Part shown: in pieces, positions 35,697 to 47,751 of the stretch
Layout: every line of letters begins with the position of its first letter
Position numbering within the stretch: the first letter of the stretch is position 1
Translations under genes and position numbers: made by a program
Assembly (NCBI RefSeq): GCF_000829825.1
Contig: NZ_JXSL01000030.1
Coordinates: 999,501-1,063,500 of the forward strand
Source of the DNA: Paramagnetospirillum magnetotacticum MS-1
Lineage (GTDB): Bacteria; Pseudomonadota; Alphaproteobacteria; Rhodospirillales; Magnetospirillaceae
Direction: 5' to 3'
DNA: 64,000 nt
The notes under the pieces: model-generated
What the model saw: the letters and a program-made list of their open reading frames with translations, nothing else
Database searches by the model: none
What the model was told of the DNA's origin: nothing

Positions 35697-36290
35697 CTAT
35701 TTCCGTTTTGTTTGCGAAAGAAACTCGGCGACCTGCTCGATCTGGGCATCGGAGAGCTTGCGCACATTGGCGACCATCAACCGGGCACGCCGGGTCGAGC
35801 GGATTTCGTCGCGGATGGCCTTGATCTGGACCATCAGGTAATCCCGGCGTTGGGCGGCCAGGAAGGGATAGTCGGCCAAGGGCTTCAGGCCATCGGCGCC
35901 GTGGCAGCCGATACAGCCGTTTTCCTCGAACAGATCAGCGCCTTTTTCCGCCTTGGCCTTGTCGCCGGTCTGGGGATCGGCGGGCTTTTGCCCGGCCAGC
36001 CATTGGGCCAGGGCCTTGCGCTCCTCGGGGCTGGTCTTGGCGATGACCGGTTTCATCACCTTGACCGGGCCGGAGGCGCGGGTGCCATCGGCGATCTCGG
36101 TCATCTGGCGGGCCAGATAGTCGGCGTTCTGGCTGGCAAGAACGGGAGAACCGGCAATGGGCTTGGCGCCGCTTTCGCCATGGCAGGCGGTGCAGCCCTT
36201 GGCGGCGAACAGCGCCTTGCCGTCATCGGCCAGGGCCTGGGCGGCGGAAAAGCCAGCCAGAATGGCCAGGGCGACGCCCAGTCTGGTCAT
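35697..36290 (-). CDS. Di-heme cytochrome c (c4-like), periplasmic
   Basis: A 197-residue exported protein with a signal peptide (about 1-21) and two class I cytochrome domains. The heme sites are CTACH (33-37) and CIGCH (126-130). KVMKP (M79) and RLMVAN are the likely axial methionines. It resembles cytochrome c4/c553 electron carriers that feed terminal oxidases. Its ATG overlaps the hemY stop (ATGA), so it is made with the heme genes. The frame stays open upstream, but only inside hemY. Confidence 0.92.
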   Translation of the reverse strand: MTRLGVALAILAGFSAAQALADDGKALFAAKGCTACHGESGAKPIAGSPVLASQNADYLARQMTEIADGTRASGPVKVMKPVIAKTSPEERKALAQWLAGQKPADPQTGDKAKAEKGADLFEENGCIGCHGADGLKPLADYPFLAAQRRDYLMVQIKAIRDEIRSTRRARLMVANVRKLSDAQIEQVAEFLSQTKRK

Positions 36291-37567
36291 GTCCACTCCA
36301 GACGCCCCGCTGCGCCGCAGGCGGGGCAGCACAGGGCAAAGTCCGGGCTGTGGTGGCCGCAGCCGCCGCAGACCCAGGCTGGTTCCGGTACCGAATCGGT
36401 TCCGGCCTTCATCAGCCAGCCATGGGCGGCGGTCTCGTCCTTGCGCTCGTCGCGCTCGACCTGGGCCAGAAGCTGGAACACTGTGCGGGTGGGCCGCTGG
36501 GTCAGGGCCTTTTCCAGATGGCTGCGGGCCAGTCCCCATAACTGGGCGGCCAGGGCGGCTTCGGCCAGGGCCACATGGCCCTCGGGCGAGGCGGGATTGG
36601 CCTGGGACAGGTCCTGAAGGCGCTTGACCCGGTCCAGCGCGCTCTCGCCCTCGCCCAGCGTCAGCCATTTGGCGATCAGCAATGGATGGGCATGGGTCTT
36701 GAAAGCGGATTTGAGCAAGGAGGCCGCCTTGCGCCCCTTGCCGCGTCGGCGCAGAAGATCGGCGGCGAGCGCCACGGCGGGGGTAAACTGCGGGTCGGCA
36801 TCGCGGGAATCCTGGGCCCAGTCCAGGGCCTGGGCCTCGTCACCGGCCGCCATGGAGTCCTCGGCCCGGCCCAGCAGGATCAGGGCGCGGCGGCGGGTGA
36901 AATCCGCCTCGGACAGGCTGCCGTGGCGGCGCGCCAGACGGGCGACCTGCTCGGCCTCGGCCCAGGCTCCCGCTTCCATATGCAGGTCCAGCAGCAGGAC
37001 GGACAGATCCGGGGCGGTGGGCGAAATATCGAAGGCCTTGGCGGCCTCGGCGCGGGCGGTGGTCCGGTCCCCGGCCTTCACGGCCAGTTCGGCCAGCCCC
37101 TGATGGCCCAGGAAGGCGGTTTCCTTGCGTTCGGTCATGGCGCGGAAACGCTCGGCCAGTTGATGGTCATCGCCGCTGAGACGGGCGGCCTGGGAACTCA
37201 GTAATCCGGTGATGGCTGGGTCGTGCAGCAACTTGTCGGCCTTGCGCGCGAGCTTGGCGGCGCGGGCCGCATCGCCCGACGCGGCCGCGGCCAGTCCATC
37301 GGACAGCGCCGCATAGCCCTTGCGCTGACGGCTCAACCGCAGTGCCGCCAGCCAGCGCTTGGGCGCGCCGAACACCAGCCGGATCAGGCGAATCAGGACC
37401 GAGAGCGCCAGCAGCAGCAGGGCGAGAACGGCCAGCAGCACCGGAACGGAGGTGTCGGCGCGCCAGCCCTGCCAGCGGATGGTGACCTCGCCCGGCCGGT
37501 CGGCCAGCCAGACGGCACCGGCCACCGCCAGCCCGGTGAGGACCAGGAAGGCGAGGAAGCGCCTCAT
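36287..37567 (-). CDS. hemY: HemY-type TPR membrane protein
   Basis: A 426-residue inner-membrane protein of the HemY_N plus TPR family that accompanies late heme genes; its exact role is unsettled. Two N-terminal membrane segments (about 4-20 and 40-63) are followed by helical TPR repeats and a C-terminal zinc-ribbon-like CGGCGHHSPDFALCCPACG that binds metal in some relatives. The ATG overlaps the mic60 stop. It is not the protoporphyrinogen oxidase that shares the name in Bacillus. Confidence 0.9.
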   Translation of the reverse strand: MRRFLAFLVLTGLAVAGAVWLADRPGEVTIRWQGWRADTSVPVLLAVLALLLLALSVLIRLIRLVFGAPKRWLAALRLSRQRKGYAALSDGLAAAASGDAARAAKLARKADKLLHDPAITGLLSSQAARLSGDDHQLAERFRAMTERKETAFLGHQGLAELAVKAGDRTTARAEAAKAFDISPTAPDLSVLLLDLHMEAGAWAEAEQVARLARRHGSLSEADFTRRRALILLGRAEDSMAAGDEAQALDWAQDSRDADPQFTPAVALAADLLRRRGKGRKAASLLKSAFKTHAHPLLIAKWLTLGEGESALDRVKRLQDLSQANPASPEGHVALAEAALAAQLWGLARSHLEKALTQRPTRTVFQLLAQVERDERKDETAAHGWLMKAGTDSVPEPAWVCGGCGHHSPDFALCCPACGAAGRLEWT

Positions 37568-38562
37568 GGCTTGGCTCCGGCCAGGGCCAAAGCCTGGGCG
37601 GTCAATTGCGACAGGGCCTTGTCGGCACTCTGGCGCGCCCGCGCCTCGGTGATCCAGCTTTGAGCGGCCTGGGCCGGGCCTGCGCTCAAGCCTTCCAGCT
37701 CGGCCAGGGCACCGGCCGGATCGTCGCGGCTGATGGCCGCCTGGGCGCGGCCGATGATGGCGGCGGCGTTCTGGCCCAGGGCCGCGCCGTCCTCGCGGCG
37801 GATGGTGACCAGAGACAGCAGCCGGTCCAGGGTACGACGCCACCAGCCGTCGCCTTCGGGCAGGATTTCGGCGCGGATCAGGGCGGGGGCCAGGGTCTCG
37901 AAGCGTTGCGCCAGGGTGGCGCGGCTGGCGATGCCCGTGCCCGCAAAGGGCTTCAGCCCGTCGAGCAGGGCGAGGCTTTCGCTGTCCTCGCCCGCCAGGA
38001 CGCGGGCGGCGCGCCATTCGGACTCGAAGCTCCGCCCGGCGGCGGCGGCTTCGCGCAACTGTCCGACGGCCAGAAGGAGGGCGGCGGCCGAGGAGCGCTT
38101 GGACTGAAGCTCGCGCACATTCTGGTCCAATTGCTCCAGACGCTCGGAAAGGCGCAGGACGGCGCTGGCCTCGGCCGAGCTGCGCTTGAGCTCGGCAATC
38201 TGTTTTGCCAGCGATTCGATCTCGGCCATGGGGGCGCTTGCATGGGCCGGGGCGGCTTTTACCGTCTCCTCCAACCGTTCCAGGCGGGCGGCGTCGGGAT
38301 TGCTGGTCGGTCCCTTGGCCTCCAACTGGGCGATGCGATTGGTGGCCGCCGACAGTTCGGCCCGCAAATTCTCCACCTCGAAGCCTTCGGACGCCACGGG
38401 CATTCCGATCTGGGCGCGCCACAGGGGAAAGCTGCCATAGGCCCCGCCGCCCAGCGCCAGCAGGGCGAGGATGAGCATCAGGCGGCCCGATGATCGGCTG
38501 GGCGCTCCCTGGGTCGGCGCCTCCGGGGCGGGGGCGGGCATGGGCGCGGGCTCTGACGTCAT
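37564..38562 (-). CDS. Mic60/mitofilin-family protein (alphaproteobacterial, heme operon)
   Basis: A 332-residue protein: a Pro/Ala-rich N-terminus, one membrane segment (about 27-48), a coiled coil (about 62-160) and a conserved mitofilin C-terminal domain (GFEVENLR ... WWRRTLDRLLSLVTIRRE). Alphaproteobacterial Mic60 is found next to hemY and is linked to shaping intracytoplasmic membranes, as mitochondrial Mic60 shapes cristae. It sits between hemD and hemY and overlaps hemY by four bases. The family call rests on domain order, the C-terminal block and context. Confidence 0.85.
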   Translation of the reverse strand: MTSEPAPMPAPAPEAPTQGAPSRSSGRLMLILALLALGGGAYGSFPLWRAQIGMPVASEGFEVENLRAELSAATNRIAQLEAKGPTSNPDAARLERLEETVKAAPAHASAPMAEIESLAKQIAELKRSSAEASAVLRLSERLEQLDQNVRELQSKRSSAAALLLAVGQLREAAAAGRSFESEWRAARVLAGEDSESLALLDGLKPFAGTGIASRATLAQRFETLAPALIRAEILPEGDGWWRRTLDRLLSLVTIRREDGAALGQNAAAIIGRAQAAISRDDPAGALAELEGLSAGPAQAAQSWITEARARQSADKALSQLTAQALALAGAKP

Positions 38563-38565
38563 GGG

Positions 38566-39288
38566 CTAAAATCCCCGGTTGAGATCGTCGTCGATGGCGG
38601 CCAGCAAGGCGGCCTGGGTCGGTTCAAAGGCCTGGCGCAGCACCCGCCAGGGCACCCGCGCCAGTTCGGCCGAAACATTGGCCGACAGACCATAGGCGGC
38701 GATGGTGCGAAGTTGGTCCTGCACTCCCGCTTCGACCGCCAAGGTAGCAAAGGTTTTGGCGGTGCGGGGAGAGAAAAACAGGGCCAGATGGATGGTGCCG
38801 TCCACGAGCGCCCGGCAGAGCCCGTCGGACAGGCGGGTGGCGGTTACCGCCTGATACAGGACCTGACGCCGCACCTGGAATCCCTTGGCTTCGAGACGTC
38901 CCGACAAATCGCCCGCAACCACCGTTCCAGCGGCATGCAGCAGGGCACCAGATTGGGGATTGACGCGGGCCGCCACCAGTTCGGCCAGGGAGTCCACATC
39001 GCCCCCGGCGCTTTCCACGGCGGAAAAGCCCATCTCGCGCGCCGCCCGCGCCGAGGAATCGCCCACCGCCCACACCGCCAGATCCCGGCGGGGGCATAGA
39101 CGGGCCAGGGCGCGGATGCCGTTGGCGCTGGTCACTAAGATGCCCTGGGCGCCCTCGGTCTCCACCTGGGCGTCCTCGACGGCTGCGATGTCGAGCAGCG
39201 GCTCGATCATGACGTCAAGGCCGCGCTGGCCCAAGGCCCGTGCCACGCCTTCGGAATCCTCCTTGGGGCGGGTGACCAGGGCGCGCAT
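38566..39288 (-). CDS. hemD: Uroporphyrinogen-III synthase
   Basis: HemD closes hydroxymethylbilane with inversion of ring D to give uroporphyrinogen III, the branch point to heme, siroheme and B12. The 240-residue product starts MRALVTRPKEDSEGVARALG and has GILVTSANGIRAL and LFFSPRTAKTFATL, both typical. HemD varies a lot between species, so the location three bases after hemC is important support. Confidence 0.93.
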   Translation of the reverse strand: MRALVTRPKEDSEGVARALGQRGLDVMIEPLLDIAAVEDAQVETEGAQGILVTSANGIRALARLCPRRDLAVWAVGDSSARAAREMGFSAVESAGGDVDSLAELVAARVNPQSGALLHAAGTVVAGDLSGRLEAKGFQVRRQVLYQAVTATRLSDGLCRALVDGTIHLALFFSPRTAKTFATLAVEAGVQDQLRTIAAYGLSANVSAELARVPWRVLRQAFEPTQAALLAAIDDDLNRGF

Positions 39289-39291
39289 GGC

Positions 39292-41330
<2,039 letters not shown>

Positions 41331-41334
<4 letters not shown>

Positions 41335-41879
41335 GCAAGGCCTTCACCAAGGAATCCGACGGCGACGAGGACGCGGAAGACCTGCCCCAGGGCCTGCCGC
41401 CGGGCGCCAAGAACTATATGCGGCCCCAGGGCTTCGCGGCGCTGAAGGCCGAACTGTCCCATCTGCACAAGGTGGAGCGGCCCAAAGTGGTCGAGGTGGT
41501 GTCCTGGGCGGCGGGCAATGGCGACCGCTCGGAAAACGGTGATTACCTCTATGGCAAGAAGCGCCTGCGCGAGATCGACCGCCGCATCCGCTTTCTCACC
41601 AAGCGCATGGAATCGGCCCATGTGGTCGATCCCGACCAGCAGAAGAACCGCGATCAAGTGTTCTTCGGCGCCACCGTCACCTATGCCAATGCCAGGGACG
41701 AGGAGATCACCGTCACCATCGTCGGCATCGACGAGGCCGATCTGGAGCGTGGCCTGATCAGCTGGATCTCGCCCGTGGCCCGCGCCCTGCTGAAGGCGTC
41801 CGAGGGCGATACCGTGCCCGTCCGCACCCCTTCCGGGACCGAAATGATCGAGGTTGTGGCCATCCGCTACGGGGAATGA
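41331..41879 (+). CDS. greB: Transcription elongation factor GreB
   Basis: GreB lets stalled RNA polymerase cleave its transcript and resume. The 182-residue protein has an N-terminal coiled coil with [21 protein letters not shown], the acidic tip DRSENGDY of Gre factors, and the C-terminal FKBP-like domain with [35 protein letters not shown] is typical of GreB rather than GreA. A Ser/Asp/Glu-rich N-terminal extension of about 28 residues is extra. The GTG start overlaps the tsaD stop (GTGA) and GGGAG lies before it. Confidence 0.93.
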
Positions 41880-41895
41880 GGGGGGAGCCCCCCTC
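41878..41895. terminator. Short bidirectional hairpin between greB and hemerythrin gene
   Basis: GAGGGGGG and CCCCCCTC flank AG, so the hairpin holds parts of both convergent stop codons. It probably ends or protects both transcripts. Confidence 0.5.
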
Positions 41896-42313
41896 ACGCC
41901 GCCTTGTCGAACAGGTCGTAGAGACGGCCTTCCTCGCGCTCCACCCGTGCTTTCAGCAGGCCGAGAATTTCCCGCGTCGCCGTCACGAAGCCGCCGGGGT
42001 CGCGACCGATGGCCAGCGGCCCGGCCCAGGCCTTCTTGTAGGTATCGAAGCGCAGGGAAAGGCTGCCCATTTCCGACTGAAATTCGGCGGCGGTGCGCCG
42101 CAAGGCCGGGTCGGCATGGGCGGCGCATTTGGGGTAGAGCGTTCCATCCTCGATGGCCAGATGGATGGAGAATTTGCCGAACAGGTCGAGGACCACCCGG
42201 GACACCGAGGCCGGATCGGCGGCAACGCTTTTGGGGTCCAGCATGGGCTCCAATCGGGACACGATGCGCCGCAGATCGTCGTGGTGTTTACGGAAATGCT
42301 CAGTCTTGCGCAT
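41894..42313 (-). CDS. Hemerythrin-like HHE-domain protein
   Basis: A 139-residue helical protein with the metal-ligand pattern of hemerythrin HHE domains: HFRKHHDDLRR near the N-terminus, FSIHLAIEDGTLYP in the middle and REEGRLYDLFD near the end. It would bind a di-iron centre and sense or carry oxygen or nitric oxide, or serve in iron/redox repair. Magnetospirilla carry many such proteins. It stands alone between greB and mutL, and the upstream gap is AT-rich with no clear regulator site. Confidence 0.85.
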   Translation of the reverse strand: MRKTEHFRKHHDDLRRIVSRLEPMLDPKSVAADPASVSRVVLDLFGKFSIHLAIEDGTLYPKCAAHADPALRRTAAEFQSEMGSLSLRFDTYKKAWAGPLAIGRDPGGFVTATREILGLLKARVEREEGRLYDLFDKAA

Positions 42314-42407
42314 GGCTATATTCCTTGCTATCTCTCATCTGAGACAAGAATAACCAAGTAACGAGCTATGGTACTTGACGGTGATCAAGCCGGGGCCGTC
42401 CAGCGTA

Positions 42408-44210
42408 TCAGCGCCGTCCGAACAGCTTCTCGATATCGGCGAGGCTGAGGCTTATATGGGTCGGCCGCCCGTGATTGCACTGGCCTGACAGAGGCGTGGC
42501 CTCCATGCGGCGCAGCAGGGCGTTCATTTCGGGGATGCCCAAGCGGCGGCCCGCCCGCACCGAGCCATGGCAGGCCATGGTGGCGCAGACATGCAGCAGG
42601 CGTTCCTCCAGCGCCGTACTGGCCCCCCATTCGGCCAGTTCGTCGGCAAGATCGCGCACCAGCCCCTGGACATCGCCTTCGCCCAGCAGGGCGGGAACCT
42701 CGCGCACCACCACGGCGCCGGGGCCGAAGGGCTCGACCACCAGACCCAGGCGGGCGAGATCCGGGGCCCGTTCGGCGACACGGGCGGCCCCGGCCTCGCC
42801 CAAATCCACAACTTCGGGCAGCAGCAGGCCCTGGCGTGCCACCCTGCCGTCCTCCAGGCCCAGTTTCAGGCGCTCGAAGACCAGACGCTCGTGAGCGGCG
42901 TGCTGGTCGACGATCACCAATCCGTCTTTGGTCTCGGCGACGATATAGGTGTCGTGCAGCTGGGCCTTGGCGGCGCCCAGGGGATAGTCGGTGGTGAATT
43001 CTTCGGTCTCGGTTACGGGAGCAGCAGGCGGCAGGTCGAGGCTGAGGCTCTGCTCGGCCAGACCGAAGGGGGATTGGGCCTCAATGGCGGCGCGGACCAG
43101 CGGGAGTGACGGACGCGGCGGCGGATGATGGCCGAAGAAGGAGGAGGGGGGCTGAGACGGACTGCCCAGCGCGCCCAAGGCTACGCCGGTCAGAGTGGAA
43201 CTGGCGCGGTGCCCGGCTCCGGCCAGGGCGTGGCGGATGGCGCCGACGATCAACCCGCGCACCAGCCCGGAATCGCGGAAACGCACTTCGGCCTTGGCGG
43301 GATGGACGTTGACGTCCACCTGATCGGGCTCCAGATCAAGGAACAGCGCCACCACCGGATGGCGGTCGCGGGCCAGCACGTCCTGATAGGCGCCCCGCAC
43401 CGCGCCGATCACCAGGCGATCCTTCACCGGGCGGCCATTGACGTAGAGATACTGGGCCGCCGAGGTGGCGCGGTTATAGGTGGGCAACCCGGCCCAGCCG
43501 GTCAGCCTGACCCCGTCGCGAAGGGCGTCCAGGGCCAGGGCATTGGGCTCGAATTCGCGTCCCACCACCTGGGCGATGCGGGCCAGGCGGGCGGCTTCCG
43601 GTTCGCCCCGTTTGGCCGCCAGATCCAGCACCTTGCGTCCGCCGTCGGACAGGGAGAAGGCGATACCGGGATGGGCCATGCCAAGACGCTCGATCACATC
43701 GCAGGCATGGGCAAGTTCGGTGCGGGCCGCCTTGAGGAATTTGAGGCGGGCCGGGGTGGCGTAGAACAGGTCGCGCACCTCGATGCGGGTCCCAAAGGGA
43801 TGGGCGGCGGGGACCGGTCGCCCCTTGACGCCGCCTTCGACGCTTAGGCTCCAGGCGGATTCGGCGCCCCTGGGGCGGCTGGTCAGCGTCAGGCGCGCCA
43901 CCGAGCCGATGGAGGGCAGCGCCTCGCCGCGAAAGCCCAGGAAGTTGATGCGGACCAGATCGTCATCGGGCAGCTTGGAGGTGGCGTGGCGCTCGACCGC
44001 CAGCATCATCTCGTCAGGCGCCATGCCGCAGCCGTCATCGCTGACCGCGATCAGCGATTGGCCGCCTTCGGCCAGCACCACGTCGATGCGCGTCGCCCCG
44101 GCATCAATGGCGTTTTCCACCAGTTCCTTGACCGCCGAAGCGGGACGCTCCACGACCTCGCCAGCGGCGATCTGGTTGACCAGGGTGGGGGGGAGGAGGC
44201 GGATGGACAT
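42408..44210 (-). CDS. mutL: DNA mismatch repair protein MutL
   Basis: MutL links mismatch recognition by MutS to strand removal. The 600-residue protein has the GHKL ATPase motifs [15 protein letters not shown] and [13 protein letters not shown], then a variable linker. The C-terminal domain carries [12 protein letters not shown], the endonuclease motif of MutL proteins from bacteria without MutH, and [13 protein letters not shown] near the end. So this MutL probably nicks DNA itself. It lies twelve bases after the diguanylate cyclase start-to-stop block on the same strand. Confidence 0.97.
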   Translation of the reverse strand: MSIRLLPPTLVNQIAAGEVVERPASAVKELVENAIDAGATRIDVVLAEGGQSLIAVSDDGCGMAPDEMMLAVERHATSKLPDDDLVRINFLGFRGEALPSIGSVARLTLTSRPRGAESAWSLSVEGGVKGRPVPAAHPFGTRIEVRDLFYATPARLKFLKAARTELAHACDVIERLGMAHPGIAFSLSDGGRKVLDLAAKRGEPEAARLARIAQVVGREFEPNALALDALRDGVRLTGWAGLPTYNRATSAAQYLYVNGRPVKDRLVIGAVRGAYQDVLARDRHPVVALFLDLEPDQVDVNVHPAKAEVRFRDSGLVRGLIVGAIRHALAGAGHRASSTLTGVALGALGSPSQPPSSFFGHHPPPRPSLPLVRAAIEAQSPFGLAEQSLSLDLPPAAPVTETEEFTTDYPLGAAKAQLHDTYIVAETKDGLVIVDQHAAHERLVFERLKLGLEDGRVARQGLLLPEVVDLGEAGAARVAERAPDLARLGLVVEPFGPGAVVVREVPALLGEGDVQGLVRDLADELAEWGASTALEERLLHVCATMACHGSVRAGRRLGIPEMNALLRRMEATPLSGQCNHGRPTHISLSLADIEKLFGRR

Positions 44211-44221
44211 GCGTGGCCGCG

Positions 44222-45949
44222 TCAGCCCACCGCGACCTTGTTGCGGCCCGACCGCTTGGCGGAATAAAGCGCCATATCGGCCCGCGACAGCATGGAATCG
44301 ATGGTGGTGTCGGTCTCCAGGCGTTCGGCGACGCCGATACTGGTGGTGAAGGCGACGATTCCCTGTTCGGCCGGAATGCGGATGGCGGCCACCGCCAGAC
44401 GCAGACGCTCGGCGACCAAAAGGGCGCCGTCCAGATCGGTCTCGGTCAGGACGATGGCGAATTCCTCGCCACCTAAGCGGCCCAGCACATCCTCGTGACG
44501 GACGATTTCGGTGCAGACATCGGCCAGGGCCTTGATGGCCACATCTCCCACCGGATGGCCGTAAGTGTCGTTGATGCGCTTGAAATGGTCGATATCGAGC
44601 ATCAGCGCCACCATGGGCCGGCCATGGCGGCGCGCCCGGTCCACTTCGTTGCGTGCCATTTCCATGAAATGGCGGCGGTTGAAGATGCCGGTCAGCACGT
44701 CGGTGGTGGCCAGACGGCGCAGTTCGGCCTCCATGCGCTTACGCTCGGTGATGTCGAGCATGACGCCGATCACGCCTTCTGGCCGTTTGTCGCGGGCGCG
44801 CCAGACGGTCTTGTTGACCACCACGTCCAGGGCCTTTTCCGGCGCGACTTCCAGATGGGCCTCGAACTGGATGCGCCCGGTATCGGCCAGAGCCTTCACA
44901 TCGGCCTTGGCCGATATGGCGGCGAATTCGGCATTGACCATTTCGGCGGTGGTACGCCCCACCCAGTCGGTGGCGCTGATCTGATGAAGCTCGCGAAAGG
45001 CGCCGTTATAGCCGAGATAGCGGCCGTCGATATCCTTCCACCACAGGGGGTTGGGCACGGCCTCCAGCAGGCTTTCCACGAAGGCGCGGGCCTCGACGGC
45101 GCGGAAACGTTCCTCGGCCAGTTCGTGGGTGCGGGCCACCACCTGCTGTTCCAGGGTGTCGTTCATGTGGCGCAGTGCCGCCACGGCCCGGATCTGGCCG
45201 GTGATGTCGCGGGCTTCAACCATGTATTCCGGCGCCGCGCCCCGCGACGGCAATGGGGTGGCCTTGATCTGGGCGTCGAAGGCCGAGCCGTCCAGACGGG
45301 CGAGGCGCATGGGCACGACCCCGCCCTCGTCCAGCAGGGCGGGCAGGTCCGAGGCGACGATCTCGCGGTATTCGCCAGCGAAGATCTCGGAGACGGGAAT
45401 GCCGACGAACTGGCTGGGATCATTGCCGCCCAGCACCTTTACGCCGGTGGCATTGATATAGCCGATGCGTCCGCCATGGCAGAGCAGGACCAGATGCATG
45501 GACCGCTCGACCAAAGCCTGGAAACGGTCCTCGCTGTGGCGGGCGGTGCGGGCGAGGTGGCCCTGGCGGGAAATGTCGCGCGCCGTGACCACGGCATAGG
45601 CCGGACCCAGTTCGCGGGCGGGGTGGATCTGAAGCTCGGCTTCGAAGGTGCCGCCGTCCAGATGGACGATCTTGATGGGGAAGGCCGAATCCTCGATTTC
45701 CTTGAGGTGCAGCAGGTCGTCGATGACCCCGGCGTAATCGCCGCCCACCAGATTGCGAAAGGCGCGGCCAACCACCTGTTCGCCATTCTCGGCGCCCAGC
45801 ATGGCGATGCCCGCGCTGTTGATGTCGATGACCAGCCCTTCACCGCACAGGCAGACGAGCTCGCGCGAGACTTCCAGCACGCTCATGAAATTGGCGCCGA
45901 ATCTCGGCCCCTTGCGCCGACGTTCGGCTGGCGTTTCCCGCGACCCCAT
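44222..45949 (-). CDS. PAS-domain diguanylate cyclase
   Basis: A 575-residue cytoplasmic signalling protein with no membrane segment. Three PAS-like domains lie at about 20-120, 140-255 and 280-405. A GGDEF domain (410-575) follows. The active site reads GGEEF near residue 490, competent for cyclic di-GMP synthesis, and the inhibitory RxxD site is present as RHED before it. [26 protein letters not shown] joins the parts. I start at the ATG 45947-45949, behind AGGTG; a GTG three codons upstream is also open. No partner is adjacent, so the signal is unknown. Confidence 0.92.
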   Translation of the reverse strand: MGSRETPAERRRKGPRFGANFMSVLEVSRELVCLCGEGLVIDINSAGIAMLGAENGEQVVGRAFRNLVGGDYAGVIDDLLHLKEIEDSAFPIKIVHLDGGTFEAELQIHPARELGPAYAVVTARDISRQGHLARTARHSEDRFQALVERSMHLVLLCHGGRIGYINATGVKVLGGNDPSQFVGIPVSEIFAGEYREIVASDLPALLDEGGVVPMRLARLDGSAFDAQIKATPLPSRGAAPEYMVEARDITGQIRAVAALRHMNDTLEQQVVARTHELAEERFRAVEARAFVESLLEAVPNPLWWKDIDGRYLGYNGAFRELHQISATDWVGRTTAEMVNAEFAAISAKADVKALADTGRIQFEAHLEVAPEKALDVVVNKTVWRARDKRPEGVIGVMLDITERKRMEAELRRLATTDVLTGIFNRRHFMEMARNEVDRARRHGRPMVALMLDIDHFKRINDTYGHPVGDVAIKALADVCTEIVRHEDVLGRLGGEEFAIVLTETDLDGALLVAERLRLAVAAIRIPAEQGIVAFTTSIGVAERLETDTTIDSMLSRADMALYSAKRSGRNKVAVG

Positions 45950-46062
45950 GATGCACACCTGTACCAGGGTGGAGCCCCTGAGATCCCCATCTCAAGGCTT
46001 AATTATGGGTATAGCCATTTGCAGGGGATCATGCCAGTCACACCGTGGAAGTGATCGAAAAA

Positions 46063-47709
46063 TTACCGGCGCAGCGCCCGCACCGCCTCGATCAGCCCGG
46101 TGGTGGAGGAATCATGATTGGTGACGGGCGCGGACGACGACAATTCCGGCAAGATGGCCTTGGCCAGCACCTTGCCAAGTTCGACGCCCCATTGGTCGAA
46201 GCTGTTGACGTCCCAGATCACGCCCTGGACGAAGACCTTGTGTTCGTAGAGCGCGATCAACTGGCCCAGCATGAAGGGGTCGAGGCGGGGGTAAAGCAGG
46301 GTATTGCTGGGGCGGTTGCCGGGGAACACCCGGTGGGGTAGCTGGAACGCGATCTCGGCCGTGCTCATCCCCGCCTTTTCCAGCTCGGCGCGGGCCTCGG
46401 CCTCGGTCTTGCCCCTCATCAGGGCCTCGGCCTGGGCAAAGACGTTGGACAGCAGCATCAGGTGGTGCTCGCCCAAGGGGTTGTGGGTCTGGGCGGCAGC
46501 CAGGAAGTCGCAGGGAATCAGGCGGGTTCCCTGGTGGATCAACTGGTAGAAGGCGTGTTGGCCGTTGGTGCCGGGCTCGCCGAAGACCATGGGGCCGGTG
46601 CCCCAGCCGACCATGGCGCCATCCCTGGCGGTTCCCTTGCCGTTGCTTTCCATGTCCAACTGCTGGAGATAGGCGGGCAGGCGGTGCAGATACTGGTCGT
46701 AGGGCAGCACCGCATAGGCATCGGCGCCCAGGAAGTTGGCGTTCCAGATACCGATCAGGGCCAGGATCACCGGCAGATTGGCTTCCAGCGGGCTCTCGCG
46801 GAAGTGCTCGTCCATGGCGTGCCCGCCAGCCAAGAGCTCTTCGAACCGCCCGAAACCCACCGCCACGGCGATGGACAGGCCGATGGCCGACCACAGGGAA
46901 TAGCGCCCCCCCACCCAATCCCAGAACTCGAACATATTGGCGGTGTCGATGCCGAAATCGGCCACCGCACGGGCATTGGTGGACAGGGCCACGAAGTGGT
47001 TGGGAATGGCGGCCTCGCCCAGTTTGTCAACCGTCCAAGCCCGGCAAGTCTTGGCATTGGCGATGGTTTCCTGGGTGGTGAAGGTCTTGGACGCCACGAT
47101 GAACAAGGTGGTCTCGGGATCGCAGAGCTTCAGCACCTCGGCGGCGTGGCTGCCGTCCACATTGGAGATGAAGCGGACGGCAAGGTCGTCCCGCTGATAG
47201 GGCTTCAAGGCCTCGGTGACCATGACCGGTCCCAGATCCGAGCCGCCGATGCCGATATTGACCACGCTTTGGATGGCCCGCCCGGTGGCGCCCTTCCATT
47301 CCCCAGAGCGCACCTGCTCGGCGAATGTCTTCATGCGGGCCAACACGGCACGGATCTCGGGCATCACGTCCTGGCCGTCCACCATCACCGGCCGCTCGGA
47401 ACGGTTTCTCAGCGCGGTGTGCAGCACGGCGCGGCGCTCGGTGATATTGAATGTCTCGCCGCCGAACATGGCGTCGCGGGCCTCCGCCAGACCAGCCTGT
47501 CGGGCGAGGCGGATCAGGGCGGCCATCACCTCGGCGTCGATGCGGTTCTTGGAGTAGTCCAGCAAGAGATCGCCCAGACGGGCCGAGAAGCGGCCGAAAC
47601 GGCCGGGATCGGCGGCGAACATATCGCGCATGGGCTTTTGCCCGGTGGTGGCGGCCAGCGCTGCCAAATCCTTCCAGGCGGGAAGCCCAACCGGATGCAC
47701 CATCTCCAT
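46063..47709 (-). CDS. pgi: Glucose-6-phosphate isomerase
   Basis: Pgi interconverts glucose-6-phosphate and fructose-6-phosphate. The 548-residue product has the sugar-phosphate block [36 protein letters not shown], the signature [20 protein letters not shown] and the C-terminal [25 protein letters not shown]. The length matches the E. coli type. It lies alone; a 113-base gap separates it from the diguanylate cyclase gene. Confidence 0.97.
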   Translation of the reverse strand: MEMVHPVGLPAWKDLAALAATTGQKPMRDMFAADPGRFGRFSARLGDLLLDYSKNRIDAEVMAALIRLARQAGLAEARDAMFGGETFNITERRAVLHTALRNRSERPVMVDGQDVMPEIRAVLARMKTFAEQVRSGEWKGATGRAIQSVVNIGIGGSDLGPVMVTEALKPYQRDDLAVRFISNVDGSHAAEVLKLCDPETTLFIVASKTFTTQETIANAKTCRAWTVDKLGEAAIPNHFVALSTNARAVADFGIDTANMFEFWDWVGGRYSLWSAIGLSIAVAVGFGRFEELLAGGHAMDEHFRESPLEANLPVILALIGIWNANFLGADAYAVLPYDQYLHRLPAYLQQLDMESNGKGTARDGAMVGWGTGPMVFGEPGTNGQHAFYQLIHQGTRLIPCDFLAAAQTHNPLGEHHLMLLSNVFAQAEALMRGKTEAEARAELEKAGMSTAEIAFQLPHRVFPGNRPSNTLLYPRLDPFMLGQLIALYEHKVFVQGVIWDVNSFDQWGVELGKVLAKAILPELSSSAPVTNHDSSTTGLIEAVRALRR

Positions 47710-47751
47710 CTCCCCCTGAAACCATCATGCTCAGGGGTGGAATCCTATACC

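Noticed and set aside
32970-36617. A 1215-codon plus-strand open frame opposite cobN-cobW-cobP
   Set aside because: The product is low-complexity Gly/Gln/His-rich sequence without domains, opposite well-defined cobalamin genes.
36287-38422. HemY extended upstream to a 711-codon protein
   Set aside because: The extra N-terminal part is an alternative frame within mic60 with no homology; the ATG overlapping the mic60 stop gives the normal HemY.
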